Shown: positions 1-22,669 of the stretch, piece after piece | Numbering within the stretch: position 1 is the first letter of the stretch | Layout: each line of letters opens with the position of its first letter | From: Synaphobranchus kaupii | Taxonomy: Eukaryota; Chordata; Actinopteri; Anguilliformes; Synaphobranchidae | Assembly: GCA_029718625.1 (NCBI GenBank) | Contig: CM056383.1 | Span: 19,011,930-19,075,929, forward strand | Direction of reading: 5' to 3' | DNA length: 64,000 bases | The notes under the pieces: generated by a model | The model's input: only the letters and a program-made list of their open reading frames with translations | What the model was told of the DNA's origin: nothing | Databases searched by the model: none | Program-made: the position numbers and the translations under genes

Positions 1-72
1 CTCCTAATTATCAGGGCTTTGTGCAGAGGAAGGGCGGGGCTCTGACACCGCAGTGGGCCCCCGGGAGAGAAC

Positions 73-90
73 ATTATTAACATGAATGAG
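73..90 (+). promoter_or_regulatory. pou1f1: Candidate POU/Pit-1 binding site in pou1f1 promoter
   Basis: An AT-rich stretch containing ATTATTAA followed by ATGAAT lies about 20 bp upstream of the TATA box. Mammalian Pit-1 genes are autoregulated through ATGAATA-like sites in the proximal promoter, so this is the natural candidate here. The match is by eye and short. Confidence 0.4.
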
Positions 91-108
91 CCGGGCAGTG
101 GGGGCCGG

Positions 109-116
109 TATAAATA
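109..116 (+). promoter_or_regulatory. pou1f1: TATA box of pou1f1
   Basis: TATAAATA lies 124 bp upstream of the pou1f1 ATG, which predicts transcription starting near 138-145 and a 5'UTR of about 100 nt. Confidence 0.75.
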
Positions 117-208
117 CCTGCACAGTGCCACAAGTGGCAGACAGGTGGGCTCACTAGCGAGTCCACACGGCTCACGGAGAGCCCATTCCAGGTGAGCCTC
201 CCCCCAAA

Positions 209-226
209 CCCCCCCCCCCCCCCCCC
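209..226 (+). repeat. C18 homopolymer in the pou1f1 leader
   Basis: Eighteen consecutive C residues lie in the presumed 5'UTR, 14 bp before the start codon. They sit between a donor-like CAG/GTGAGC (191/192) and an acceptor-like CCGCAG (ending 234). Confidence 0.9.
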
Positions 227-239
227 TTCCGCAGAGGGA

Positions 240-12038
<11,799 letters not shown>

Positions 12039-13380
12039 ACACCATGAGGGTGTACAGTTCATCGCTTTCTAAAATGTAACCTCATTCTAAACAGAGGTTG
12101 CATTTTACACCCCGCTCGTGGAGGACTGTTATACTGTACGTTTCTGGATTTCATCCAAATATCTGCTCATCATTATTTAAATAGAGCAACCATTTACTTG
12201 TTCTTACGTTTTCATGATGAGCTCCTGAATGACAGCTGACTGTTCTTGTGTAAAATGTTTTACTTTTGTGTTGTTGATATATATACAACTAATGAATCCA
12301 AGGTAATTGGTGGAAACAGACGTTGGCAAGAAATTCAGAAACACATGGTTTCCCAACACTGTTCTAAAAGAATCACTTGCCATGCATCACATTGCAGAAA
12401 ATTAAATCATTAGTTGATCTGACTGATTAAAAGTCCAAGGAAGGATTATTTTTTTTTTTTTACAGGACATTTATTCTACACGGCATGCATAGCTGTATAT
12501 GAAGATCTCCTTAGGGGGATAAACTGAACCTCAACAGACACTAAAAGTGTCGACAACAATTAACTGCTTGTTACAATTTAGAGGTTGTGATCATGAATAA
12601 AAACCAGCATATACAGAGGGACCCCAGGACCAAATCTGAGAACCCCTAAGATTGAGTGCATGGATCACTCTGTCGCATGATCCATGATGTCCCTCTTCTG
12701 TCAGAACACACACATAATAGCACCAGGATGCTGACCCATTCAACCTATACAGATAATGAGGGAAGATCACCTGCCGGAAGTCCAAGGATTTTCATCTACA
12801 CAAGCTTCAGTGGCTCCTCTTCACATCTCTCATAAGCGAGGTCTTTGGAATGAATTTTGCATGCACTCCTAACTGGGTTCAATGGATCCAGTATGTGTGT
12901 TCTGGTTGTGTTTGAATTTATAGTAATATATTTTCCAGGAAAGTTGTTTTAAATTATGTATTTTTGATGTAAACTTGTGTTTCCCCCCAAAATTGTAATG
13001 TATTCTCTTGAAGTAAGTTCCTAAGTGCCTTTTAAATGCACTCTCATTGAATTGTTTTTAACTTTTGCACTGAAATTTGGATATCATGCCATTATGACCT
13101 TTAATAGTCAATATAAAATTTATACGATTAAATCATTTCTCAGGGTCACTGCCAAAGAAAGAATGAATGAAACAAAAAAAATTCCTTCAGATAAATTACA
13201 GACTACTAAGAACTAATTTCCCTGGCATGTTCTTTAAAGGCAAACGTGTACTTGTTCATGTGTAAAAATGTGTTAATGTGTATGGTTTTAAATGCATTAT
13301 GTAGCATGTCTGCTGTTCTTTGTGTATTAAGTGTAGTGTGTGGACTGCTAGCCTGCAACAAATAAAGACATGGGCGAATC
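12039..13380 (+). other. pou1f1: pou1f1 3'UTR
   Basis: AT-rich DNA between the stop and the candidate polyadenylation signals AATAAA at 12597-12602 and 13361-13366. Which one is used cannot be read from sequence. Confidence 0.55.
13361..13366 (+). terminator. pou1f1: Candidate poly(A) signal of pou1f1
   Basis: AATAAA about 1.3 kb after the stop, following a GT-rich stretch. An alternative lies at 12597-12602. Confidence 0.45.
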
Positions 13381-14217
13381 CACACTGCTTTTTAAAATGG
13401 TCCTGGGGAATCGTTACCTCAAAGTGTAATGATTATGGCAACACACTAAGGAAATCAGGGGTGAAAGAGTTCCAGGGATGCACGGATTTCCTTGTTTCAG
13501 AGCTCAACAGCATGCCCTGGTTTACTCTGAAACATGAAAATCTGTGGGATTTTTACCCTTTTACCCTTGGGAAATGTATCACGGATATGGAGATATCGCT
13601 TATTGAGTCGAACGTCATCACAAACCCTGGGGTTTGATTGGGGTCTCACTAGATCACCCCATTTAAAAAAATCCACAGCACGTGTAATTATTACTAGAGG
13701 GACTATGCAGGCCCTTCTGTGGGATTTTGCCCTCTGAATGTATCATGATTGCCTTGTCATCTACACACAGTCTGCAGCTCAAGGGTTTTGTGTTTGCATG
13801 GGCATAATCCAGAAAAGATGGGTTCCATACACGTGTAATGAGGCAATTAAAAACATTCTACCTCATTCCTGGAACACCATGCTATTTCTGTTAAAAAAAA
13901 AATTAAAAAAAGAAGATATACACAAGAATTTCACAAACAAATTATTGTTCCCAGCTGGAGGGAAATTCATTCATTGAATGTTAAGGAAGAGGTTAAGTGC
14001 ATTAGAAATTGCTTTGTAAGAATAAAGATGTTTCTGATTCCCTGGAAATATGCCTGACGGCATATCCGGTACTTAGGATGCCTTAGTGGATATTGAGATA
14101 AGGAATGGAAAAGTACAAAAAATGACAAGACTGTCAAACAAAGAATTTATGACAAATAAGACAGCAGACCTTAATGACATACATATTCAAGAGTGCCCAA
14201 AACGATAGGGGATATTG
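13381..14217 (+). other. Intergenic between pou1f1 and the gypsy element
   Basis: No gene, RNA or clear repeat seen. Confidence 0.6.
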
Positions 14218-15267
14218 TGTTACGACCCCGGATATGGACTGGACTCAAATGCACGACTCGAACACAGAAATGCCAATACTCAATTTATTTTATTGCTTCG
14301 ACCAGAGATCACTCCTGAAGCATGGGGAGAAAGGCAAAGGCAGTTATTGTTCCAAGCCGGAACTGGGCTTTAAGACAGACAGACAGAGCGCGTAGCTCTT
14401 AATAAATTATGCTTCGACCAGATCTCCTGAAGCATAGGGAGAAGATACAAGACTAACAGTCCGGGTAATGGGATCAGCAGGGGAGCAGCGGGAACAGGAG
14501 AGGCCAGGGGCTGGAGATGGAGACGGAAAACCAGGCAGGCTGAGCAGAGGAGGAGCAGGGAAGAGTGGAGTGGCAGGAGTAGTGCAGGATAGTGGAGCGG
14601 AGTCCGGGCAGGACGTGGGCGCAGCGGCAGGACAGCAGCAGCAGCAGCACAGGCAGGAGGCGGGCACCGCCGCAGAGTGGAGGAGCTGGAGCCCCGGCTG
14701 CATGCACACACGTCAGATGGATGGGCAGGAAACAGCAACACAGGCAGGGGTAGCAAACAACTGCAGGTTGGCAGACTCAAGCAGACAACGTTAGTACAGC
14801 GAGGCAGGGAATTAGCGAACAGCAGGAAGTGTCGTTCCAGGCGAGAGCTAGACGGAAACTAGACGGAGTAGAGAGGCGAATTAACGCCGGTACAAGACAA
14901 GACTTAAATTGCAAGACTAGACTGGATACTAGGTATTCCCAAGACAAGACCAGAGGTTTCAGACAAAGAGAGTTAACGAACTGGCACAGGACAGAGAACA
15001 CCGGGTGACTAAATGCAACCATTAATTGATATCAATTAACTGCCGCGTGCGAATGTATGCGAGGGTGATTAACGGAGCGGAGAGTGTGTGGAATGCATGC
15101 AAAATGGAGGAATGGGATAGGCGGAGGAAGAGTACTGAGTCAGAGTGACACGAAAGGGAAAAACCACGCCCAACCTGCAGCACGGGGAAACGAACTAGGG
15201 AGAGACGAACATGAAACGGGGAGAAGGAAAACACGGGAAACAAGAGGACGGGAGTGAGAACATCACA
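14218..15267 (-). repeat. 3' LTR of the gypsy element
   Basis: On the + strand it runs from TGTTACGACCCC to GAACATCACA, so on the element strand it begins TGTGATG and ends CGTAACA. The outer 545 bp match the right-hand LTR at 19109-19653 closely. The remaining part (about 14764-15267) has no partner in the other LTR. Confidence 0.9.
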
Positions 15268-15289
15268 GTATCCCCCCCCCCCCCCCCCC
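15268..15289 (-). promoter_or_regulatory. Polypurine tract of the gypsy element
   Basis: On the minus strand this is a run of 18 G followed by ATAC, directly abutting the LTR start TGTG. A purine run here is the plus-strand DNA primer site of LTR elements. Confidence 0.8.
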
Positions 15290-16323
15290 ATGAAATGAAG
15301 GGTGAATTTTAAGTGAGGCGGGGAGTGATAACTTTACTGTGACTGGATTTATGATGCTGAGGATGGGGAAGGGACCAATTAACCGGGGCTGGTGTTTTTT
15401 GGAGGTTGATTGAAGAGGGATGGTGGAGGTGGACAGCCAGACCTGCTGTCCGGGCATGTACTGCGGGGCTGCGGTCCTGTGAAGGTCCGCCAGGCGCTGG
15501 GTACGGGAATTGGTGCGGAGGAGAGCGGTGCGTGTCAGCCTCCACACGCATTTGCATCTGAGGAGGTGGGATCGCACAGACGGGACAGCAACCTCCTCCT
15601 CCTGGACCGGCAGTAGGGGTGATTGGTACCCCAAGGAGCACTCAAAGGGGGACATCCCGGTGGTGGTGCTCCTCAGGGAGTTGTGAGCATACTCCACCCA
15701 CGGTAGGAACCGGCTCCAGGAGGAAGGGTTGCGCGCTGACACACACCGCAAGGCAGCTCCCAGGTCCTGATTGGTCCGCTCCGTCTGTCCGTTGGACTGC
15801 GGATGGTACCCTGACGACAGGCTAGCAGAGGCGCCCAGGGCCGCGCAGAAGGCCTTCCAGACCTGGGAGGAGAATTGGGGCCCACGGTCCGAGATGATGT
15901 CGGAGGGGATCCTGTGCAGCCTTACCACGTGCAGCACCAGGAGCTCCGCTGTCTCAAACGCGGACGGGAGCTTGGGCAAGGGGATGAAGTGGGCCGCCTT
16001 GGAGAACCGGTCCACGATGGTGAGGATGGCAGTGTTGCCATCCGACGGGGGCAGACGGGTTACAAAGTCTACCCCTATGTGGCTCCAAGGATGGCCCGGG
16101 ACAGGAAGGGGGCGAAGGAGGCCAGCGGGAGGCTGTGGGAGGCCTTGCTCCTGGCGCACACCAGGCAGGTGAGGACGTAGGCACGGGTATCCCCCTTCAG
16201 GGTAGGCCACCAAAAACTCCTCCTGACCAGGGCGGTCGTCCTGGCGATCCCTGGGTGGCAGGCTAGACGGGAGGCATGGACCCATTGGAGGACCTGGGAG
16301 CGGACGGAGTTGGGGACAAACAA
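15290..16323 (-). pseudogene. Gypsy integrase region, frameshifted
   Basis: The N-terminal zinc-binding part ([19 protein letters not shown], then CLVCARSK) lies in one frame (16323-16075). The catalytic core lies in another (from about 16110): [17 protein letters not shown], then [13 protein letters not shown] and [11 protein letters not shown], supplying the D, D and E positions. The frame switch is near 16090-16110. After SLKIHPSFH the frame runs straight into the polypurine tract, and no chromodomain is visible, unlike many fish gypsy elements of this build. Confidence 0.9.
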
Positions 16324-16362
16324 GGTAGTGTTAGGGTTACTGCGGGGATCCGGGTGGATGGC

Positions 16363-16870
16363 CTAGGCGGCCTTCACGACCTCCTCGATCTTCCAGGAGA
16401 CCGCAGCCACAACGCAGGATGCCGGTAGTATGGGCTCTGGATCAGCAGATCTGGCATGGGGGGAAAAGACGCGTGATAATGCGTCGGGTTTGATATTGCG
16501 GGTACCTGGGCGGAAGGTGACAGTGAAATTAAACCAGTTAAAAAACAGTGACCACCGTGCCTGGCGGGAATTAAGTCTCTTAGCAGACTTGATATACAGG
16601 AGGTTGCGATGGTCAGTCAGGACGATGAAGGGTTTACCTGCCCCCTCCAGCCAGTGCCGCCACTCCTCCAATGCAAGTTTAATTGCCAGTAGCTCCCGGT
16701 CCCTGACGTCATAGTTACGTTCCGCCGGGGTGAGTCTCCGGGAGAAGTAGGCACACGGGTGGAGTTTGCTGTCCTGGACTGCACGCTGCGACAGGACCGC
16801 CCCTACGCCAGTGTCGGAGGCGTCCACCTCGACGACAAACTGGCGGTCGGGGTCTGGATGACAGGATGGG
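16363..16870 (-). pseudogene. Gypsy RNase H region
   Basis: The visible motifs are [46 protein letters not shown] and [14 protein letters not shown], with the RNase H acidic residues in place. It is offset by one frame from the upstream reverse transcriptase (switch near 16870). It is separated from the integrase by an in-frame TAG at 16363-16365. Confidence 0.9.
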
Positions 16871-18148
16871 GGCCGTGGAAAACCGGGTCTTTAGGAGATC
16901 GAATGCCTGTTGAGCCTCAGAATTCCAACGGAAAGGGAGAGAAGTGGAGGTTAGTTTGGTGAAGGGGGCAGCCACAATGCTGTAGTTGCGGATGAACCGG
17001 CGGTAAAAGTTGGCAAAGCCCGAAAACTGTTGTAGATGCTTACGTGTGGCCGGTTGGGGCCAGTCGGTAATGGCTTGGATCTTCGCCGGGTCCGCACAGA
17101 TCCTCCCCTCTTCCACGATGAAGCCCAGGAAGGGCACAGATGGAGCGTGGAAGCTGCACTTCTCTGCCTTGACAAAAAGTTGGTTCTCCAATAGCCTTTG
17201 GAGAACCTGACGGACATGGATGACGTGTTCCTGAGGGTTTTTAGAAAAGATTAGTATATCGTCTATGTAGACGAATACTGACCGTCCCAGCAGATCCCGT
17301 AGTACATTAACCATGGACTGGAACACTGCTGGGGCGTTAGTCAAACCGAACGGGACCACTAGATATTCGAAGTGTCCGAGAGGGGTGTTAAACGCCGTCT
17401 TCCACTCATCCCCCTCCCGGATCCGGACCCGGTGGTATGCGTTGCGGAGATCGAGTTTGGTGAAGATGGTGGAGTCATGTAAGGGTTCAAAAGCAGAATT
17501 GATTAATGGCAGAGGGTACTTGTTACGTACAGTGATCTCATTCAGGCCTCGGTAGTCGATACATGGTCGGAGCGACCCGTCCTTCTTTGCCACGAAGAAG
17601 AACCCCGCCCCCATCGGAGATGAGGAGGGCCGAATAATACCTGATGCCAAGGAGTCATTTATATAGGCTTCCATAGCAGCTTTCTCAGGACCCAACAGGC
17701 TGTAGAGTCGGCCAGAGGGTAGCTTAGCTCCGGCCAGTAGGTTGATGCAGCAATCGTAAGGTCTGTGGGGAGGCAAGGACACAGCACAAGATTTACTAAA
17801 TACTTGAGATAAATCATGATAATGGTGAGGTACACAGGTTAGATCAGGTTCAGGATGGTCTTGGGAGGCCCTGCCTAACCCCGGTGGGGGTAGGGCCGAT
17901 CGCAGGCAGTTCGCAAGACAGTGGGAGCTCCAGTCCTGTACTTGAGCTGTGCGCCAATTGATGTGGAGGCGTAGCCAGGTTTGGCCGAGCACTAAGGGAG
18001 ATTGAGTGGAGTGAATTAGGTAGAATTTAATTTTTTCACGGTGATTTCCGGACAGCACAAGCTGGAGAGGAGCGGTGGACTGTGTAACTAGGCCCAGGCT
18101 TCTTCCATCCAACGCGAGTGCAGAAATGGGGGCAGACAGGGATTCCAC
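16870..18148 (-). pseudogene. Gypsy protease C-terminal part and reverse transcriptase
   Basis: One long frame first carries a protease-like stretch ([15 protein letters not shown]), without a clear catalytic D-S/T-G. It then carries the reverse transcriptase fingers and palm: [49 protein letters not shown] and VYIDDILIF (YIDD at 17258-17269), and the thumb ([16 protein letters not shown]). All core RT motifs are intact. Confidence 0.93.
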
Positions 18149-18348
18149 AGGAATTCCGGTCTTCTTGACAAAGTCGGAGTCGATAAAGTTGGCGAGTTGA
18201 CCAGTGCAAATGAAGACGCGACTTGATTATTCTGGAGAAGGGTTGCTTTTAATTCGACCCAGTTCTGAGCTGAGTGGACAGTGGAGATAGGGCTCACCAG
18301 TACGCCCAGTCTTACTGGCGAGCCGCGCCTTTTGGGCGAATCGGACAA
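18149..18348 (-). pseudogene. Gypsy protease N-terminal remnant
   Basis: Between the gag zinc knuckle and the long pol frame the reading shifts. The frame 18348-18088 overlaps the gag end and has no recognisable D-S/T-G motif, so the protease is decayed. Confidence 0.5.
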
Positions 18349-19091
18349 GTGGCTAAATGGTGATCAGGGTTGCCGCAGTACATGCAGGAATTGGTGCGGA
18401 TCCTCCGGCGGAGTTCTTCAGCATCGATAGATACCTTGTCCAACTGCATGGGTTCCTCCTCTGAAGGTGTAGGCATCGAGGTTGGTGCTTTGCCGGGAGG
18501 TGAGAAAACACTGGAGTGGAATGTGGAGAATGGAGCGCGTGGCTGGCCCTTCTTCCTCTCCCGGGCCCTGGCCCGGAGGCGGTTGTCCACTGATATAGCG
18601 AGACTGATGAGACTGTTCAGAGAACTGGATTCTTCGCGGGTTGCCAGTTGGTCCTTCAGTTCCTCGTTAAGAGCTTGCAGGAAAGCCCCCTGGAGGGCAG
18701 TGTCATTCCATCCTGCTTCAGCTGCCAAGGTACGGAACTGGACCGCCATCTCGGCAACACTGCAGCTGCCCTGACGCATCTGGAGAAGACGTTGGGTAGC
18801 GTCCCGGCCGCAGACCGGGTGGTCAAAGACTCGGCGCATTTCAGTGGTGAATGAGGTGAAGTGGAAGCCCCTCGGTAAATCTCAGGGTGTTGAACACGAG
18901 GTTCCCTGCCAGAAGAGGGCACTGGTGCCGCGGGCTGCAGCTCCAGAGCGGATGGTGCAGGGACAGCGTGGACCCTCGGGAGAGGGTGGTGAATCGACAT
19001 CTGACTCATTAGGTCCGAGAGATTCTTCAGTCTCCTGGACGTCATCCATGCGGTGGCTCAGTTGATCGCTGACAGCGTCGGTTGAGTCCAT
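18312..19091 (-). pseudogene. Gypsy gag, frameshifted
   Basis: Start MDSTDAVSDQL at 19091, only 17 bp inside the 5' LTR. The frame breaks and resumes in others (19045-18656, then 18839-18312). The last part contains the capsid-type segment AVQFRTLAAEAGWNDTAL and one zinc knuckle, CMYCGNPDHHLATC (CX2CX4HX4C), the nucleocapsid RNA-binding motif. The total is short for gypsy gag, and the middle around 18880 appears deleted. Confidence 0.85.
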
Positions 19092-19108
19092 AGCTGGCCA
19101 GTTTGTTC

Positions 19109-19653
19109 TGTTACGACCCCAGATATGGACTGGACTCAAATGCACGACTCGAACACAGAAATGCCAATACTCAATTTATTTTATTGCTTCGACCAGAGAT
19201 CACTCCTGAAGCATGGGGAGAAAGGCAAAGGCAGTTATTGTTCCAAGCCGGAACTGGGCTTTAAGACAGACAGACAGAGCGTGTAGCTCTTAATAAATTA
19301 TGCTTCGACCAGATCTCCTGAAGCATAGGGAGAACATACAAGACTAACAGTCCGGGTAATGGGATCAGCAGGGGAGCAGCGGGAACAGGAGAGGCCAGGG
19401 GCTGGAGATGGAGACGGAAAACCAGGCAGGCTGAGCAGAGGAGGAGCGGGAGCGGGAAGCAGGGCAGAGTGGAGTGGCAGGAGTAGTGCAGGATAGTGGA
19501 GCGGAGTCCGGGCAGGACGTGGGCACAGCGGCAGGACAGCAGCAGCAGCACAGGCAGGAGGCGGGCACCGCTGCAGAGTGGAGGAGCTGGAGCCCCGGCT
19601 GCATGCACACACGTCAGATGGATGGGCAGGAAACAGCAACACAGGCAGGGGTA
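19109..19653 (-). repeat. Truncated 5' LTR of the gypsy element
   Basis: It matches 14218-14763 with small differences: CCAG versus CCGG near the start, about 12 extra bases near 19446, and one fewer pair of CAG units near 19545. Similarity ends abruptly at GGCAGGGGTAG, after which the flank is unrelated. The outer U3 part, where the element promoter would begin, is missing. Confidence 0.88.
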
Positions 19654-21224
19654 GTAAGTAAATTAATTAATCAAGTCTATATGGAGACATGCATGCACAA
19701 TAGGCTAGACGCAAACACATTCTAGCTGAAAGAAAGACATAGGCTAGGCTACATCCTAAATACAGTAGTAGCCTACAGCCTAAATAGTTTTAAAATAGGC
19801 CTATTAGTATTCTATCGAAATATGTAGCCTAACGTTAGGCTATTCAACACTGGCTTGCCGCATGCGTAACTCTGATCAGGTTCCATGTCTACGCGTATGA
19901 GCACAGCATAATTCCAGCGCAGTTTTTTTTTTGTCCGGTAGTGAAACGTTACCTGCAGGAAATCTTTTGGTACCGGACCATGTATCTAGGTTTAGTTTAG
20001 TTTTCTGTGCTATTAGTATTCTATATCTCCGGTCTCCCCCTAAGCGTAGGCCTGCATGCTATAGATGGATGTTTTTTCCGGTAGCCTACTGTAACTTTAC
20101 GTTCAGTGGTAGCGGTAGCCTACCAAACTATGTCGGTTTTTGTGTAGCATGACCGTCTTTAAAACAAACGTTTTTGAAAACATGCAGCCTGGCACAGTTA
20201 TTTAGGCTATATAGCTAATTCTTTTTTTTTTACATTAATGCAACAACGCGTTCTTAACCAGATGATATTTTGCATTAAACCTTTTTCTCTGCTTGACAAA
20301 TGGCCATGGGATATCTATTCCCATAACGTTAGGCTACTGCATAACTTGCCATGGTGTCCGGTGACTTTCATTGTTTCACTTAAGTAACTTAAGTTACAAG
20401 TGAACAGTTAACATTGTAAACAGGTCTTTTCTTTGTAATAAAAATATGTTCTTTAATGTGGGGAAAATATTGTTGTATGAGAAAACCATAACATGTGCAC
20501 TTAGTCCGGGGATCGAACCCGGATCTGTCGAAAGGCTTGACGCTACCACTACACCAAAGGCGTTTAACGTAAAAATAGCAGGCCAAATAAGACTTTTGTC
20601 TTACGGTAGCCTACCAAATTGTGTGCATGGAAAAAAAATGAATGCTAGGATCAGGTGAGAATCAAACTGGTTCTACATGGCAGCGCAAAACTGTAACCAT
20701 AGGCTAGACATTCTCACAGTTCCTGTAGTAGCTAGGTAGACAGCCTCTGAAGCATGTAAATGCGAGGAGGAAATTTTAAACAGAGCTTCTGATTGGCGGA
20801 TTAAAGGCGGTTGTCCAATGGGGAGAATTATTCTTTGAGGGTACGGAGGCAGGCAGATAGGCAGGAAAAATAGGAGGAAGAGGAAGAAGAAGAACAAGCA
20901 AAATAACCCAAGTTTGGGGCTTTATTGTGTGGATGTGTGAAGTTCTGAATGCGTTGTGGTTACATGAGGTGAGAATGTACAGAATTTAATGTTTTTAAGG
21001 GCTGAGAGTCTATGGTCATTGTGGTTACTTCTGTAGGAAAGCCTAAAAAGTGACAAACTCTCAGTGTTGTATAGGTATGGGGCATGCCCCGCCAAGCCGT
21101 AACTTGGTGGATTGCATACCTGCCATCCCAATAAGCAAAAAGCATTCAGTAGACCATATGAGAGACTCATTGTCAAGTCGGTATTACAGGTCAGAGGTTA
21201 TTTCCGAGTGAGTTTGAAATGGGC
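19654..21224 (+). other. Intergenic, no gene seen
   Basis: AT-rich DNA with many TAGGCTA/TAGCCTA words, suggesting old repeat material. Apart from the tRNA-like sequence at 20504-20565, nothing is assignable. Confidence 0.5.
20504..20565 (-). other. tRNA-like sequence with Pol III A and B boxes
   Basis: On the minus strand TGGTGTAGTGGTAGCG (A box) is followed by a perfect T arm, CCGGG-TTCGATC-CCCGG (B box GGTTCGATCCC). The acceptor ends do not pair, and I cannot fold a normal anticodon stem. It is a tRNA relic or SINE head rather than a working tRNA. Confidence 0.6.
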
Positions 21225-21720
21225 TCCATGTAGAACACAAACAGTAATGGTAGGAGGGATCTTGGGAGTCCCTCAAGGCCTGGTGCTGGGACCTTTGCCT
21301 TTCTTTACATAAATTATCTTGGATAGGAACAGCAGTAGCACATTAGTGAAATTTGCAGATGATTCAAAATTGGGGAAAACCGTTTAGTGTGCACTAAATA
21401 ATTCAAGAAAATTCTAACTGGGTGGAATCCTGGAAATTACATTCAATAAATATAGCTGAATGTAAAGTCATGCCTGTGGAAAATTAAAATTTATGCCAAT
21501 ATTTCCTGGGAGGATAAAAATTTGAATGTATTAGTTACAAAAGACTTGAAAGTAGTCATGGTCAAAACCCTTTCAGGTTGATGGTGCTGTAGCAGTAAAG
21601 AAGGCCAGCAGGATGCCAGCAAAAAGTGCCGAATATAAATCAAAGTAAGTTTCATTAATGTTATACAAAGTCTTTGTCAGGCCACAGAGTAGACATTTCT
21701 GGGCACCGCCCTAAAAGAAA
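21225..21720 (+). pseudogene. LINE (non-LTR retrotransposon) reverse transcriptase fragment
   Basis: Translated pieces carry GGILGVPQGLVLGPLPFF (the RT GVPQGS-VLGPLLF block), then VKFADDSKL (the FADD catalytic motif). Near the end comes LYKVFVRPQSRHFWAPP, resembling the VRP-LEY-WAP motif of CR1/L2/Jockey-group LINEs. Stops and frameshifts interrupt it. The clade cannot be fixed by eye. Confidence 0.8.
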
Positions 21721-21722
21721 GA

Positions 21723-22126
21723 TACAGTGCACTCCAAAAGTGCTTGGACAGTGACACATTTTTTGTCGTTTCGGCTCTGTACTCCAGCACATTGGATTTG
21801 AAATGGAACAGTGCAATTGTAGCCCTTTTTATACATAACCCCCTCCCCATTTTTGGGGCAAAAACATAATTGGACAAATTAACATGAACCTAAATAAAGT
21901 CATCATATTTAATATTTGGTTGCATATGCTTTGCATGCCACGACTAAGTCATCAAGGGTCTGAGGTATCAAACAAGCCTCAAACCATCACTCTGCTGCCA
22001 GATATGCAGATGTGGATGGATCACTTTAAGGGTTGCTTAAAAGAAGGGTTTCTTCTCCTGACTTATTTCCAATCGGAAAATGATTAAGGAGAAACAATCC
22101 TTAAGGTGATCCATCCAGATCAATAT
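21723..22126. mobile_element. Tc1-type end plus foldback core
   Basis: It starts TACAGTGCACTCCAAAAGTG, a Tc1-like terminus at a TA. From about 21940 it continues into the core sequence also seen at 34107-34300 and 42410-42600 (GTCATCAAGGGTCTGAGGTA). It ends in an inverted repeat (ATGGATCACTTTAAGGGTT versus AATCCTTAAGGTGATCCAT, about 22014-22120). No matching right Tc1 end was found. Confidence 0.6.
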
Positions 22127-22137
22127 TACAAAATCAT

Positions 22138-22351
22138 TCTGACGGGGGGTCTCGGTGGCGTAGCCTGTAAGAGCACCATCCACATGCTCATTGTGAGCTA
22201 CAGTGGTTCGAATCCGCACCTTTGTTGCATGTCTCTCCCTCTCTCTCGCTCCCATTCGTCCTGTCTCTCTACACTGTGCTGTCCAATAAAGCTGAAAAGC
22301 TCTAAAAATATAACTTTAAAATATATTTTTTTAAAATGTATTTAATTTTTA
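22138..22351 (+). mobile_element. tRNA-derived SINE
   Basis: The head has an A box (GGTGGCGTAGCCTG) and a B box (GGTTCGAATCC) about 45 bp apart. A pyrimidine-rich body follows (CTCCCTCTCTCTCGCTCCCA), then CTGTGCTGTCCAATAAAGC and an A-rich tail. Flanking 8-bp duplications AAAATCAT occur at 22130-22137 and 22352-22359. This is standard SINE structure. Confidence 0.85.
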
Positions 22352-22663
22352 AAAATCATGACCACAGAGCACTGGTCCCAAAGTCTGTATCTTCCATAAA
22401 TAGCCAACAGAAGTGCCATTTTATTTTGTATGTTTGTACAGTGGGTGTACTTGCTTGCAAGCTTCCTTGTAATGGCACTGGACTGTGTAATTCCTTTTAT
22501 CTTTTTCGTGGAAAAGTGTGGCGGTGCAGTGTGAATGCTGCAATCTCAGGTTGGAGAGTGCTGTCCTATTGAACATCACAGCCTACCTCATGTATTCCAC
22601 TAAAATTCCATCTGACAAACATGAAGCACACTGCAAGCTGTTCTTATAGCAAATAAATATGTA

Positions 22664-22669
22664 TTTATT
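22664..22669 (-). terminator. chmp2b: Candidate poly(A) signal of chmp2b
   Basis: TTTATT on the + strand, i.e. AATAAA for chmp2b, 880 bp past the stop. This gives a plausible 3'UTR of about 0.9 kb. Confidence 0.5.

Larger units (their letters stand above)
14218..19653 (-). mobile_element. Degenerate Ty3/gypsy LTR retrotransposon, minus strand
   Basis: The order on the minus strand is partial 5' LTR (19653-19109), gag, protease region, reverse transcriptase, RNase H, integrase, polypurine tract, 3' LTR (15267-14218). This is the Ty3/gypsy order, with RT and RNase H before integrase. The coding part is broken by frameshifts and a stop, and the 5' LTR lacks its outer half. No target duplication can be checked because the right end is missing. 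Confidence 0.95.

Noticed and set aside
192..239. Upstream extension of the pou1f1 frame (proline-rich)
   Set aside because: It reads through the C run and has no ATG; the Pit-1 N terminus starts at the ATG at 240.
14370..14862. Long open frames within the LTR (Ala/Pro/Leu-rich)
   Set aside because: Purine-rich LTR sequence gives open frames on both strands; no domain is seen and the same occurs in the other LTR.
20504..20565. Functional tRNA gene
   Set aside because: Acceptor ends do not pair and no normal anticodon stem forms.
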